A DNA stretch of 12,414 nucleotides from JBCBWG01 sp964579305 (lineage in GTDB: Bacteria; Pseudomonadota; Alphaproteobacteria; Rhizobiales; Hyphomicrobiaceae): contig CAZOGY010000105.1 of the NCBI GenBank assembly GCA_964579305.1, positions 1-12,414 of the forward strand. Direction: 5' to 3'. The notes below the pieces were generated by a model. That model was not told where the DNA came from, did no database searches, and worked only from the letters and a program-made list of their open reading frames with translations. The first letter of the stretch is position 1, and each line of letters opens with the position of its first letter. Positions 6,464-12,414 of the stretch are shown here, in pieces. A program made the position numbers and the translations under genes.

Positions 6464-7669
6464 ATGGCCCAGACTTTTGGCGACGCCGGCACACAACGTG
6501 CGGCCTCTGCGCCCAGCCGAAGCTTCTATGACAAGGAAGTGCAGGCCATTCTCTGGCAGGTCATCATCCTCGGACTTGTGCTTGGGCTCGGCTATTATCT
6601 GTTTTCAAATATGCAGGCCAATCTGGAGAAGCGCCAGATTGCGACGGGCTTTGACTTTCTGGACCAGGAAGCTGGTTTTGCGATTGGCGAAACGCTCATT
6701 CCCTATTCGCCAGCTTCGACCTACGCGCGGGCCCTCGTGGTTGGGCTGTTAAATACCCTGCTCGTTGCCGCTGTCGGGATTTTTCTGGCGACGATCATGG
6801 GCGTGATTATCGGGGTCGCGACGCTTTCCAAAAACTGGCTCGTTGTCAAACTTTGCGAATGGTACATTCACGTCCTGCGGAATATCCCGGTCCTTGTGCA
6901 AATCATTTTCTGGTCGGTGATATTGAAGAACCCGCGCTTTCTCCAGGATGCGCGTGGGGCCGAACCGTTCTTCGGCGATTTTTACATGACGAACCGCGGA
7001 TTGATCGGCCCGATCCCGAGTTGGGATACCGGTTGGTCGGCTGCGTTGATTGCAATTCCCGTTGCCGCTGCGATCGTATGGGCTTTGAGCCGTTGGGCGG
7101 ATCAACGCCGCCTGCAGACGGGCCAAGTGCTTCCGATTACCTGGATCGCCGTTGGGATTTTCGTGATCCTTCCGGTGGTTGCGTGGGCTGCGTTTGGCGC
7201 GCCGTGGGATATCGAGACGCCGCGAGCAACGCGGTTTGGATTGCGCGGCGGCGGCACGATCACGATTGAATTTATGGCGGTCTTGATTGGGTTGACGGTC
7301 TACACCTCCGCGTTCATCGCAGAGATCGTGCGCTCCGGCATCCTGTCCGTGCCAAAAGGGCAGACGGAAGCTGCGCGCGCACTTGGGCTGCGCGACGGCG
7401 TGATTATGCGGCAAATTATTCTGCCGCAGGCCCTGCGCGTGATCATTCCGCCAACGACCAGCCAGTATCTGAGTTTGACCAAAAACAGCTCGCTTGCCGT
7501 TCTGATTGGTTATCCGGATCTGGTTTCGACTGGTAACACCACGATGAACCAGACCGGTCAGGCGCCCGAGGCGATCTTGATCATGATGTCAGTTTATCTG
7601 TTCATCAGCCTTTCCATCTCGCTGGCGATGAACGTCTATAATGCCCGAATTCAGTTGGTGGAGCGCTAA
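6464..7669 (+). CDS. aapQ: General L-amino acid ABC transporter, permease AapQ
   Basis: This is one of the two inner-membrane permease subunits forming the amino-acid channel with AapM. The 401-aa product has a first membrane helix at about 29-47, then hydrophobic segments near 88-120, 128-153, 192-209, 222-243, 268-290 and 370-391. NTLLVAAVGIFLATIMGV (97-114) begins the conserved permease domain. The cytoplasmic EAA loop that docks on AapP is seen as EAARALGLRDG (302-312) followed by LPQALRVIIPP. The sequence FYDKEVQAILWQV near the N-terminus is typical of AapQ/BztB. I chose the ATG at 6464 because the length then matches relatives (about 400 aa); its ribosome site is weak, and a TTG at 6416 would add 16 residues. 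It lies 200 bases after aapJ, across a strong hairpin, and ends one base before aapM. Confidence 0.92.
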   Translation: MAQTFGDAGTQRAASAPSRSFYDKEVQAILWQVIILGLVLGLGYYLFSNMQANLEKRQIATGFDFLDQEAGFAIGETLIPYSPASTYARALVVGLLNTLLVAAVGIFLATIMGVIIGVATLSKNWLVVKLCEWYIHVLRNIPVLVQIIFWSVILKNPRFLQDARGAEPFFGDFYMTNRGLIGPIPSWDTGWSAALIAIPVAAAIVWALSRWADQRRLQTGQVLPITWIAVGIFVILPVVAWAAFGAPWDIETPRATRFGLRGGGTITIEFMAVLIGLTVYTSAFIAEIVRSGILSVPKGQTEAARALGLRDGVIMRQIILPQALRVIIPPTTSQYLSLTKNSSLAVLIGYPDLVSTGNTTMNQTGQAPEAILIMMSVYLFISLSISLAMNVYNARIQLVER

Positions 7670-7670
7670 G

Positions 7671-8918
7671 ATGGCAACGACGACCACCACGCCGGCCCGC
7701 CGCCCCCCGCCGTCGAACGCAGGTGCCGTGGCCTGGATTCGAGAAAACCTCTTTAACAGCATCGGCAATACGATCACCACGGTCGTTCTGGCCGTCTTGA
7801 TTGGTTATGCCGCGATCGGGCTTTACGACTGGGGATTTGCGAATGCGGTTTTCGCGCCGGATAACGAGGCTTGCCGGGCGGCAACCGGTGCGTGCTGGGG
7901 GTTTGTGACCGAAAAGCACCGTTTGATGGCGTTTGGTCTTTACCCCTACGAGGAGCAGTGGCGGCCGCTGCTTGCAAGCATCCTGCTGATCACACTGCTG
8001 GTCGTCACGTGCATGCCGGCGTTCTGGAACAAAAGCCTGGCGTTGGGCTGGCTGTTCGGCATTCCGCTGGTGCTTGTCCTGATGGGGGGCGAGGTCAGTT
8101 ATATCCTGGCGCTGATGGTGGCGCTTGGTGTCGGCATGCTGGCCGGTGTGACACCGCGGAGACTGGCAATGGCCGGTGCCATTGCTTTTGCCGCTCTGGT
8201 CGTTTTGACACTTATGGCGGCGAGTGGCCTCATCCCTGAGCTTCCAGCCCTGCCGGCGGTCCTGACGCCGGTGGAAACCGAACGGTGGGGTGGCCTGCCC
8301 CTGACGCTGATCCTGGCAACGTTTGGCATCTTGCTGTCATTTCCGTTGGCACTGCTTTTGGCTTTAGGCCGAGCTTCGAGCCTGCCCGCCATCAAGGCGC
8401 TGTGCGTTGGCTTTATCGAGCTTGTGCGGGGCGTGCCGCTGATCACCATTCTGTTTATGTCAAACCTGATGGTGCCGCTGTTTCTGCCGGAAGGCGTCAA
8501 TTTCGATAAGCTTTTGCGCGCACAAATCGGGTTCATTTTGTTTGCCGCAGCGTATGTGGCTGAGGTGATCCGCGGTGGGCTCGCGGCCGTGCCGAAGGGC
8601 CAATACGAAGCCGCCGATGCCATGGGGCTTGGCTACTGGCAGAAGATGTCGCTGATCATCTTGCCGCAGGCTCTGAAACATGTCGTCGTGCCGATGGTGT
8701 CGACGTTCATCTCGCTCTTCAAAGACACGTCGCTTGTGATCATCATCGGGATGTATGACTTGCTGGGGGCGGTGCGCGCGGGGTCAGATGATCCTGAGTG
8801 GCAGCTGTTTTATGTCGAGGGGTTGCTCGCGGTCGCCGCGATCTACTTTGTGATGTGTTACGCCATGGCGGCCTACGCGCGGTGGATTGAGGACCGGCTC
8901 GATACGTCGAACCGGTAA
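7671..8918 (+). CDS. aapM: General L-amino acid ABC transporter, permease AapM
   Basis: This is the second inner-membrane permease subunit, partner of AapQ. The 415-aa product has a polar N-terminus, a first membrane helix at about 33-53, a block of hydrophobic segments at 99-184, and the permease domain proper from about 207. The EAA loop that contacts AapP is EAADAMGLGYW (313-323) followed by LPQALKHVVVPM; LVRGVPLITILFM and DTSLVIIIGMYDLL are also typical. The ATG at 7671 is one base after the aapQ stop, with GGTGGAG at 7657-7663 as ribosome site, so translation is probably coupled. An in-frame start at 7641 overlapping aapQ lacks this support. The chain is slightly longer than the rhizobial AapM I remember (about 380-390 aa). 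The operon ends here; the 193 bases to the convergent gene hold no convincing T-tailed terminator. Confidence 0.92.
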   Translation: MATTTTTPARRPPPSNAGAVAWIRENLFNSIGNTITTVVLAVLIGYAAIGLYDWGFANAVFAPDNEACRAATGACWGFVTEKHRLMAFGLYPYEEQWRPLLASILLITLLVVTCMPAFWNKSLALGWLFGIPLVLVLMGGEVSYILALMVALGVGMLAGVTPRRLAMAGAIAFAALVVLTLMAASGLIPELPALPAVLTPVETERWGGLPLTLILATFGILLSFPLALLLALGRASSLPAIKALCVGFIELVRGVPLITILFMSNLMVPLFLPEGVNFDKLLRAQIGFILFAAAYVAEVIRGGLAAVPKGQYEAADAMGLGYWQKMSLIILPQALKHVVVPMVSTFISLFKDTSLVIIIGMYDLLGAVRAGSDDPEWQLFYVEGLLAVAAIYFVMCYAMAAYARWIEDRLDTSNR

Positions 8919-9111
8919 AGCGCCGCCAGCGTCCAAGCGCTCGCGCTCCACGGTGGTTTGTGAGCCATTCGCGGACTGGCCGCGGCCTGGTGTGTGGTCG
9001 TCTGTCAGAGCCCCCCGAGAGAGCGGGCGGGGCGACGGGACGGGGGAATGCGTACGACGACCGCTGAGAGCGGCGGCGGCCTCGTGGTGAACCCACCGTG
9101 GCAACGTGCGA

Positions 9112-9561
9112 TCAGCGCAACAGAGCGCGGAGTTCGTCGGTCCGGCGCCGGGTCAATCGCGCTTTGCAGCCCGATATCAACATCGGTTCCATCGAGCCGC
9201 CGCGCGCTTCGAACCCTGCCAGCGCGCAGTGGCCGTCGCGATAGGCGATCCAGCCACGTTGACCTGCGATGAGGGCGCGTTCGGCGCCGACCAGGCGCGC
9301 GTCCATCCCGCGCAGTTCCTGATCGGTCTCGCGCGCCATGCGGCGGACGCGGCCGTAGACACGGTTCAGCTCTGCGTCGGCACGCGCATGGTCCCAGCCG
9401 GCGCAGCGGTTCATTGCTGACTGCGTTTGCGGATCGCGGCATTCGCCCGGTGACTGCGCCCGTGCTGGGCACAGGACCGTGACGATGACGGCTGCAACGG
9501 TTGCAGCCGTTGCAATCAGGGCGGCGCGAACCGTTGGATGGCGCTGATCAATGCGGGTCAT
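9112..9561 (-). CDS. LprI-like (DUF1311) secreted four-cysteine protein
   Basis: This is a small exported protein of the LprI/DUF1311 family (Pfam PF07007), named after a mycobacterial lysozyme inhibitor; most members have no proven function. The 149-aa product has a signal peptide (hydrophobic core AALIATAATVAAVIVTVL, likely cleavage after ARA at 35). Family landmarks follow: C41 and C53 around QTQSAMNRC, ADAELNRVY (61-69), QRGWIAYRDGHC (101-112), and MEPMLISGCKARLTRRRTDEL (124-144, C132). The four cysteines should form two disulfides. The ATG at 9561 follows GAGGA ten bases upstream; the frame is open further upstream to 9735, but that extension would hide the signal peptide. It lies 180 bases downstream of the amidase on the same strand and convergent with aapM. 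Lysozyme inhibition here is a family-level guess. Confidence 0.85.
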   Translation of the reverse strand: MTRIDQRHPTVRAALIATAATVAAVIVTVLCPARAQSPGECRDPQTQSAMNRCAGWDHARADAELNRVYGRVRRMARETDQELRGMDARLVGAERALIAGQRGWIAYRDGHCALAGFEARGGSMEPMLISGCKARLTRRRTDELRALLR

Positions 9562-9741
9562 TTGGGCTTCGTCCTCGACAGCGAGCGTGCGGCTTTGGGT
9601 GGTTTGGCGGGTCTTCAAGCTTGTCGCGGGATTGCAATTGCGTTGCACCCTGCGCCTGCCGACGGGGCCGCTCGCTCGCCCCGCCGGAACTGCACCTTTA
9701 AGTGACATATCAAAAATACTGCGCTGATTTTGCAACGCGCA

Positions 9742-11145
9742 TCAGTCAATCGGCGCAACACGCGGTGGGACGGCACGCTCGTAGGCAGCGCCAAACGCGA
9801 TCAGCATGTCCTCCGCGAATGGCCGTGACACGAGCTGAAACCCGTTGGGCATTGCGCCGCCGGAACGCGGGGAAGGCAGCGTCAGTGCCGGCAAGCCGAG
9901 ATAGTTGATCGGCCGCGTGAAGTAGATCACCCGGGCAATCTTTGCCATCAATGAGGGGCCACCGGCGACGTCAAGCTCCGCGATCGTAGGTACGGGGTCG
10001 GCAAACGTGGGCAGAAGCAGGACGTCAGCGTCAGCGAATACAGTGTCGAGGAAGGCGGAAATGATCATGCCGCGCGCGCGCAGTGCGGTTTGATGGTCCG
10101 CTGCCGGGACGAAGTGGCCGAACTGGATGCGTGCGCGAACCTGTGGGCCGTAGTCGTCTGCGCGAGTGCGCATGAGATGCCCGTGGGCTGACGCCACCTC
10201 GGGCAATTGCAGGAGCTGGGTTAACTGGTCGATCTCGCCCCAGTTTGGAATGGTCACCGAGGTGGTGGTGCAGCCTGCATCGGCAAAAATGCCCCGGACA
10301 GCTTCGATGTCGGCCTGAACGGCGGGATCGGCATCGGCGAGCAGCGTTTCGTCAAGTGCGATCCGGCGGCCGGACACGGGCTGTTCCAGCGCCGCTAGCA
10401 GGTCCGGCACCGGGTAGGACGCACTTGCGCCATCGCGCGGATCGTAACCGGCGAGCAGACCGAAGCCGAGTGCGATGTCTTCCATGTGCCGAGCAATGGG
10501 GCCGACGCAATCGAGGGCGCCGGATAGCGGCATGCATCCTGCCCGCGACACCCGCGTCCAGGTTCCTTTGAGTGAGACCACGCCGCAGGCGGCTGCTGGC
10601 AGACGCAACGAGCCTGCCGTGTCTGAACCCAGCGCCATCGGCACCACGCCTGAGGCCACAGACGCGGCTGACCCCGACGACGAGCCGCCTGTTATGCGGC
10701 TTGGGTCCCAGGGGTTGCGGGCGTGGCCATGGATGTAGTTGTGGCCGGTTGGGCCGAACGCAAACTCAGTCAGGTGCAAGGCTGCGATCTGCAGCGCACC
10801 TGCGCTTTTGAGCCTGGCGATAACGGTCGCATCTTCGCTGGCCGGTTCAGCCGAGTGGATGCGCCCACCCCAGCTTGCGACTTTGCCGGCGCGGTCGAAC
10901 ATATCCTTGTGGGCCAGCGGGACGCCGTGCAGCGGTCCCGTGATTTCGCCGGCTTGCACGGCCGCGTCCGCTGCGTCTGCCGCTTGCAGCGCTTCGTCGT
11001 CCTCAAATGCGATGACGGCATTGCAACGCTCGTGGACAGGCTTGAGCTGAGCGATCGCAGCTTCCGTTGCCGCACGGCTTGTCGTTGCGCGCTCTGTGAT
11101 CGCCTGGGCAAGTTTGCGTGCTGAAAATTGGGCGATGTCGATCAC
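9742..11145 (-). CDS. Amidase-signature family hydrolase, paired with an AtzG-like subunit
   Basis: This is an amidase-signature hydrolase (GatA/FAAH/AtzE superfamily) that cleaves amide bonds; its substrate is not evident. The 467-aa length is normal. The catalytic triad is intact: K80 in PLAHKDMFD, cis-serine S155 in TGGSSSGSA, and nucleophile S179 in GSDTAGSLRLP, with spacings of 75 and 24 residues as in GatA. RNPWDPSRITGG, GVVSLKGTWTRVSRAG and LDCVGPIARHMEDIA are typical of the fold. The start is a GTG at 11145 with GGAGG at 11153-11157, and it overlaps the stop of the preceding 69-aa gene in the sequence GTGA, which implies translational coupling. Because an AtzG-like gene precedes it and no GatB or GatC is nearby, it is unlikely to be the tRNA amidotransferase GatA. 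An AtzE-type two-subunit hydrolase is the best model. A cytoplasmic location is expected, since no signal peptide is seen. Confidence 0.88.
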   Translation of the reverse strand: MIDIAQFSARKLAQAITERATTSRAATEAAIAQLKPVHERCNAVIAFEDDEALQAADAADAAVQAGEITGPLHGVPLAHKDMFDRAGKVASWGGRIHSAEPASEDATVIARLKSAGALQIAALHLTEFAFGPTGHNYIHGHARNPWDPSRITGGSSSGSAASVASGVVPMALGSDTAGSLRLPAAACGVVSLKGTWTRVSRAGCMPLSGALDCVGPIARHMEDIALGFGLLAGYDPRDGASASYPVPDLLAALEQPVSGRRIALDETLLADADPAVQADIEAVRGIFADAGCTTTSVTIPNWGEIDQLTQLLQLPEVASAHGHLMRTRADDYGPQVRARIQFGHFVPAADHQTALRARGMIISAFLDTVFADADVLLLPTFADPVPTIAELDVAGGPSLMAKIARVIYFTRPINYLGLPALTLPSPRSGGAMPNGFQLVSRPFAEDMLIAFGAAYERAVPPRVAPID

Positions 11146-11351
11146 TGCGCGTCCTCCGGTTTCAGTGCCCGGAAAACGTCGGTTGAATCAGCGCCGAGCG
11201 GCAGGCGGTCGGAAACCTGCAACGCCGTTCGTGACCACGTTTGCACGTGGCCTTGGATCAAAGCGATTTGTTCGTTGGAAATGTCGTGTCCGGTCAGGCT
11301 GATCGGCCTGTCGTCGCGCGCATGCGGTTTCGTTGCGTCGGCATCATCCAT
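11142..11351 (-). CDS. Small AtzG-like (DUF4089) protein, partner of the amidase
   Basis: The 69-aa acidic protein is probably the small subunit that binds the amidase. In the AtzE/AtzG pair, known from s-triazine and cyanuric acid breakdown, AtzG forms a complex with the amidase and stabilises it. Seen here: a variable N-terminus (1-20), a helical stretch ISNEQIALIQGHVQTWSRTA (24-43), then SDRLPLGADSTDVFRALKP (47-65). This corresponds to the family pattern of a helix followed by a Leu-Pro turn and an aromatic near the end. The motif match is loose, so the family call rests partly on size and position. The ATG at 11351 has GGAGG at 11357-11361; an ATG at 11363 lies over that sequence and has no ribosome site. 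Its TGA overlaps the amidase GTG by 4 bases. Confidence 0.68.
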   Translation of the reverse strand: MDDADATKPHARDDRPISLTGHDISNEQIALIQGHVQTWSRTALQVSDRLPLGADSTDVFRALKPEDAQ

Positions 11352-11371
11352 GGCGGCCTCCATCGCGTAGG

Positions 11372-11436
11372 GTGGCCGTCACAATGCAGGGATGCAGCGC
11401 TTTGGTCGAGGGGGAGAAGCGTGGCCGTCGCAGTGC
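11372..11436. repeat. Pair of imperfect 16-base direct repeats upstream of the AtzG-like gene
   Basis: GTGGCCGTCACAATGC (11372-11387) and GTGGCCGTCGCAGTGC (11421-11436) agree at 14 of 16 positions and start 49 bases apart. They lie between the AtzG-like start and the tRNA-Asn gene, where a regulator of the amidase operon could bind. A chance resemblance cannot be excluded. Confidence 0.4.
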
Positions 11437-11487
11437 GGCGCAAACGACTGGAACGTCTTGATAAAAGACCGGCAAACGCTTGGCAAA

Positions 11488-11562
11488 TGGCTCCGCGGGT
11501 AGGATTCGAACCTACGACCAACCGGTTAACAGCCGGTTGCTCTACCGCTGAGCTACCGCGGA
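11488..11562 (-). tRNA. tRNA-Asn (anticodon GTT)
   Basis: Read on the minus strand, the 75 bases fold into a complete cloverleaf. The acceptor TCCGCGG pairs with CCGCGGA, the D arm is GCTC/GAGC, and the anticodon stem ACCGG/CCGGT holds the loop CTGTTAA, with anticodon GTT. The variable loop is TGGTC, the T arm is GTAGG/CCTAC with TTCGAAT, the discriminator is G, and CCA is encoded. A promoter lies just upstream. No clear terminator follows before the AtzG-like gene, so read-through into that operon is possible. Confidence 0.97.
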
Positions 11563-11587
11563 TCACCTGTGCCAGCGCGAGAGGCGG

Positions 11588-11616
11588 CATATACCAACTC
11601 TCAGCGCCTCTGCCAA
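11588..11616 (-). promoter_or_regulatory. Promoter of tRNA-Asn
   Basis: On the minus strand TTGGCA (11616-11611, five of six consensus bases) is followed after exactly 17 bases by TATATG (11593-11588, four of six). The -10 box ends 25 bases before the tRNA 5' end, leaving a short leader of about 18-20 bases for RNase P to remove. Spacing and position are both right for a stable-RNA promoter. Confidence 0.7.
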
Positions 11617-11797
11617 GCCCGGTTCTTACCCTGCCGTCTGCCAAGAAAGACTTAAGCGTCTTGCTGCGGGCTGAGATGCGGCGGCGTCGACATCTCAAAG
11701 ACATTGTCAAAAGGGCTCTCACGCCAGCCACGACGGTTTTTTCAGGGGCGCTTGTGTTTGTTCCACGAGCGACAGCGGCGCGGCTCGCGATGGCGTC

Positions 11798-11829
11798 TTG
11801 TGTTCTCAACAGCAGTCAGAGAACAGCAA
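11798..11829 (+). promoter_or_regulatory. Hairpin ending on the Shine-Dalgarno sequence of the cationic protein gene
   Basis: TTG-TGTTCTC (11798-11807) pairs with GAGAACA-g-CAA (11819-11829) as ten base pairs with one bulged G around an 11-base loop. The last paired bases (AA, 11828-11829) are the first two of the Shine-Dalgarno sequence AAGGAG (11828-11833), and the start codon follows 7 bases later. The stem could limit ribosome access, or it could be a DNA dyad for a regulator. No convincing -35/-10 pair was identified between the tRNA and this gene. Confidence 0.5.
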
Positions 11830-11840
11830 GGAGACACCCC

Positions 11841-12302
11841 ATGAAATCCCTCGTTTTCGCCGCCGCCGCAAGTTTCGCTTTCGCCATTGCCACTGTCGGG
11901 ATTCCAAGTGAACACGCTGGAATGTTTGCAACGCCGCAAGCGCACGCCAAATTCGGCGACCGAATCAAAAGAGCCGCTCGGAAAGTCGGCCGCGGCGTCA
12001 AGAAAGCGGCCAGAAAGGTCGGCCGTGGTGTTCGAAAGGCGCGAACGAAAATCAAAAAGTTCGGTCGCACAAAGGCCGGACGGGTTTTGAAAGGTGTTGG
12101 ATTTGCCGCGTCTTTGGTTGTGCCCGGCGGTAAAGTGGTACGAGGGATCAGGGCCGGCGTGAAAATCGGTAAAGCGATCCGCGCGGGTCGGAAAGTCGCC
12201 ATTGGCGGCCGCAGAGCCCGCCAGGTCTTCAAAGGAGCGCGCGCTGGTGTCAAAAGCGGTTTTCGAATTCGCGAACGTCTCCGGGCGCGCCGCAACCGCT
12301 AA
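11841..12302 (+). CDS. Exported, highly basic repeat protein of unknown function
   Basis: I do not recognise the family. The 153-aa product begins with a signal-like region (MKSLVFAAAASFAFAIATVG) and a probable cleavage after QAHA at 36. The mature 117 residues contain about 43 Lys/Arg and only two acidic residues (D40, E145), with no cysteine. Residues 45-66 are two 11-residue repeats, AARKVGRGVKK and AARKVGRGVRK. A short hydrophobic stretch (VGFAASLVVPGG, 86-97) is followed by a Gly-spaced basic region (VRGIRAGVKIGKAIRAGRK, 100-118) and an Arg-rich tail. Helices with one basic face and a membrane-active, polyanion-binding or DNA-binding role are plausible inferences. The ATG at 11841 has AAGGAG at 11828-11833. 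The frame is open far upstream, across the tRNA-Asn, but the ribosome site and signal peptide fix this start. The gene lies between two tRNA genes and opposite to both. Confidence 0.8.
   Translation: MKSLVFAAAASFAFAIATVGIPSEHAGMFATPQAHAKFGDRIKRAARKVGRGVKKAARKVGRGVRKARTKIKKFGRTKAGRVLKGVGFAASLVVPGGKVVRGIRAGVKIGKAIRAGRKVAIGGRRARQVFKGARAGVKSGFRIRERLRARRNR
11973..12038 (+). repeat. Two 11-codon tandem repeats inside the cationic protein gene
   Basis: Codons 45-55 and 56-66 encode AARKVGRGVKK and AARKVGRGVRK, identical at 10 of 11 residues. Nine of the eleven codon pairs differ (for example GCC/GCG, CGG/AGA, GGC/GGT, GTC/GTT), eight of them silently. The duplication is therefore old at DNA level, or was never a recent slippage product, while the protein repeat has been kept. 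Confidence 0.85.
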
Positions 12303-12347
12303 AACCCTCGATGCCTAGATTTCGCATCCAGTACGCCGGATTGTATT

Positions 12348-12414
12348 TGGAGGCCACGCCCGGAATCGAACCGGGGTATACGGATTTGCAGTCCGCTGCG
12401 TCACCACTCCGCCA
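12348..12414 (-). tRNA. tRNA-Cys (anticodon GCA), 5' end cut by the window
   Basis: Read on the minus strand, the visible 67 bases contain the D region, the anticodon loop CTGCAAA (anticodon GCA), the T arm CCCGG-TTCGATT-CCGGG, the 3' acceptor strand CGTGGCC, discriminator T and encoded CCA. The 5' acceptor strand, which should read GGCCACG, lies just beyond the window end. The 45 bases between this tRNA and the cationic protein gene hold only a weak 5-bp hairpin. Confidence 0.94.

Noticed and set aside
8948..9101. Nine-base inverted pair CCACGGTGG/CCACCGTGG flanking the aapM-LprI interval
   Set aside because: Arms are 136 bases apart and do not extend; expected by chance in GC-rich sequence, with no transposase or target duplication.
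9702..9741. Possible promoter (TTGCAA with a weak -10) for the LprI-like gene
   Set aside because: The -10 candidates match only about three of six bases; not strong enough to annotate.
11241..11840. Upstream extension of the cationic protein frame to 353 codons
   Set aside because: It would run antisense through the tRNA-Asn gene and bury the signal peptide; the ATG at 11841 has a good ribosome site.
12310..12328. GATGC/GCATC hairpin after the cationic protein gene as a terminator
   Set aside because: Only 5 base pairs with a 9-base loop and no T-run.

Overview
The window looks like a chromosomal segment of a GC-rich alphaproteobacterium, most likely of the Hyphomicrobiales (Rhizobiales). 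The main reasons are a complete Aap-type general L-amino-acid ABC transporter, the alphaproteobacterial style of the tRNA genes, and the strong preference for G or C at third codon positions. The taxonomic call is an inference from gene content; no search was run. The sequence is a scaffold and carries a 100-N gap at 3810-3909.

Left part (1-3809). A nested hairpin lies at the left edge (5-39). Two long minus-strand genes of unknown function follow. Both encode Pro/Ala/Arg-rich proteins. The first (561 aa) has one membrane segment and a folded-looking middle domain. The second (at least 561 aa) is almost entirely low complexity and runs into the gap at its 5' end. They share a PDxPPLPxRxP motif.

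Middle (3910-8918). After a divergent intergenic region with a perfect dyad and a plausible sigma70-type promoter comes a plus-strand transporter operon in the order aapP (ATPase), aapJ (periplasmic binding protein), aapQ and aapM (permeases). In the classic Rhizobium locus, as I recall it, the ATPase gene is last. A strong hairpin sits between aapJ and aapQ, where partial termination or 3'-end protection would yield more binding protein than permease. aapQ and aapM are one base apart.

Right part (8919-11562, minus strand). An LprI-like (DUF1311) secreted four-cysteine protein lies downstream of an amidase-signature enzyme with an intact Lys-Ser-Ser triad. A 69-aa AtzG-like (DUF4089) gene precedes the amidase and overlaps it by 4 bases (GTGA), which suggests a two-subunit hydrolase. 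The 193 bases between aapM and the LprI-like gene (8919-9111) show no convincing terminator. A tRNA-Asn(GTT) gene with its own promoter lies upstream of this group.

Right edge (11563-12414). Between tRNA-Asn and a tRNA-Cys(GCA) truncated by the window end lies a plus-strand gene for a 153-aa exported, extremely basic protein (about 43 Lys/Arg against 2 acidic residues after the predicted signal peptide). It has two 11-residue repeats that differ in 9 of 11 codons yet are nearly identical as protein, and an imperfect hairpin that ends on its Shine-Dalgarno sequence. This is the least explained and most interesting locus in the window. No CRISPR array, insertion sequence, phage module or rRNA was seen.
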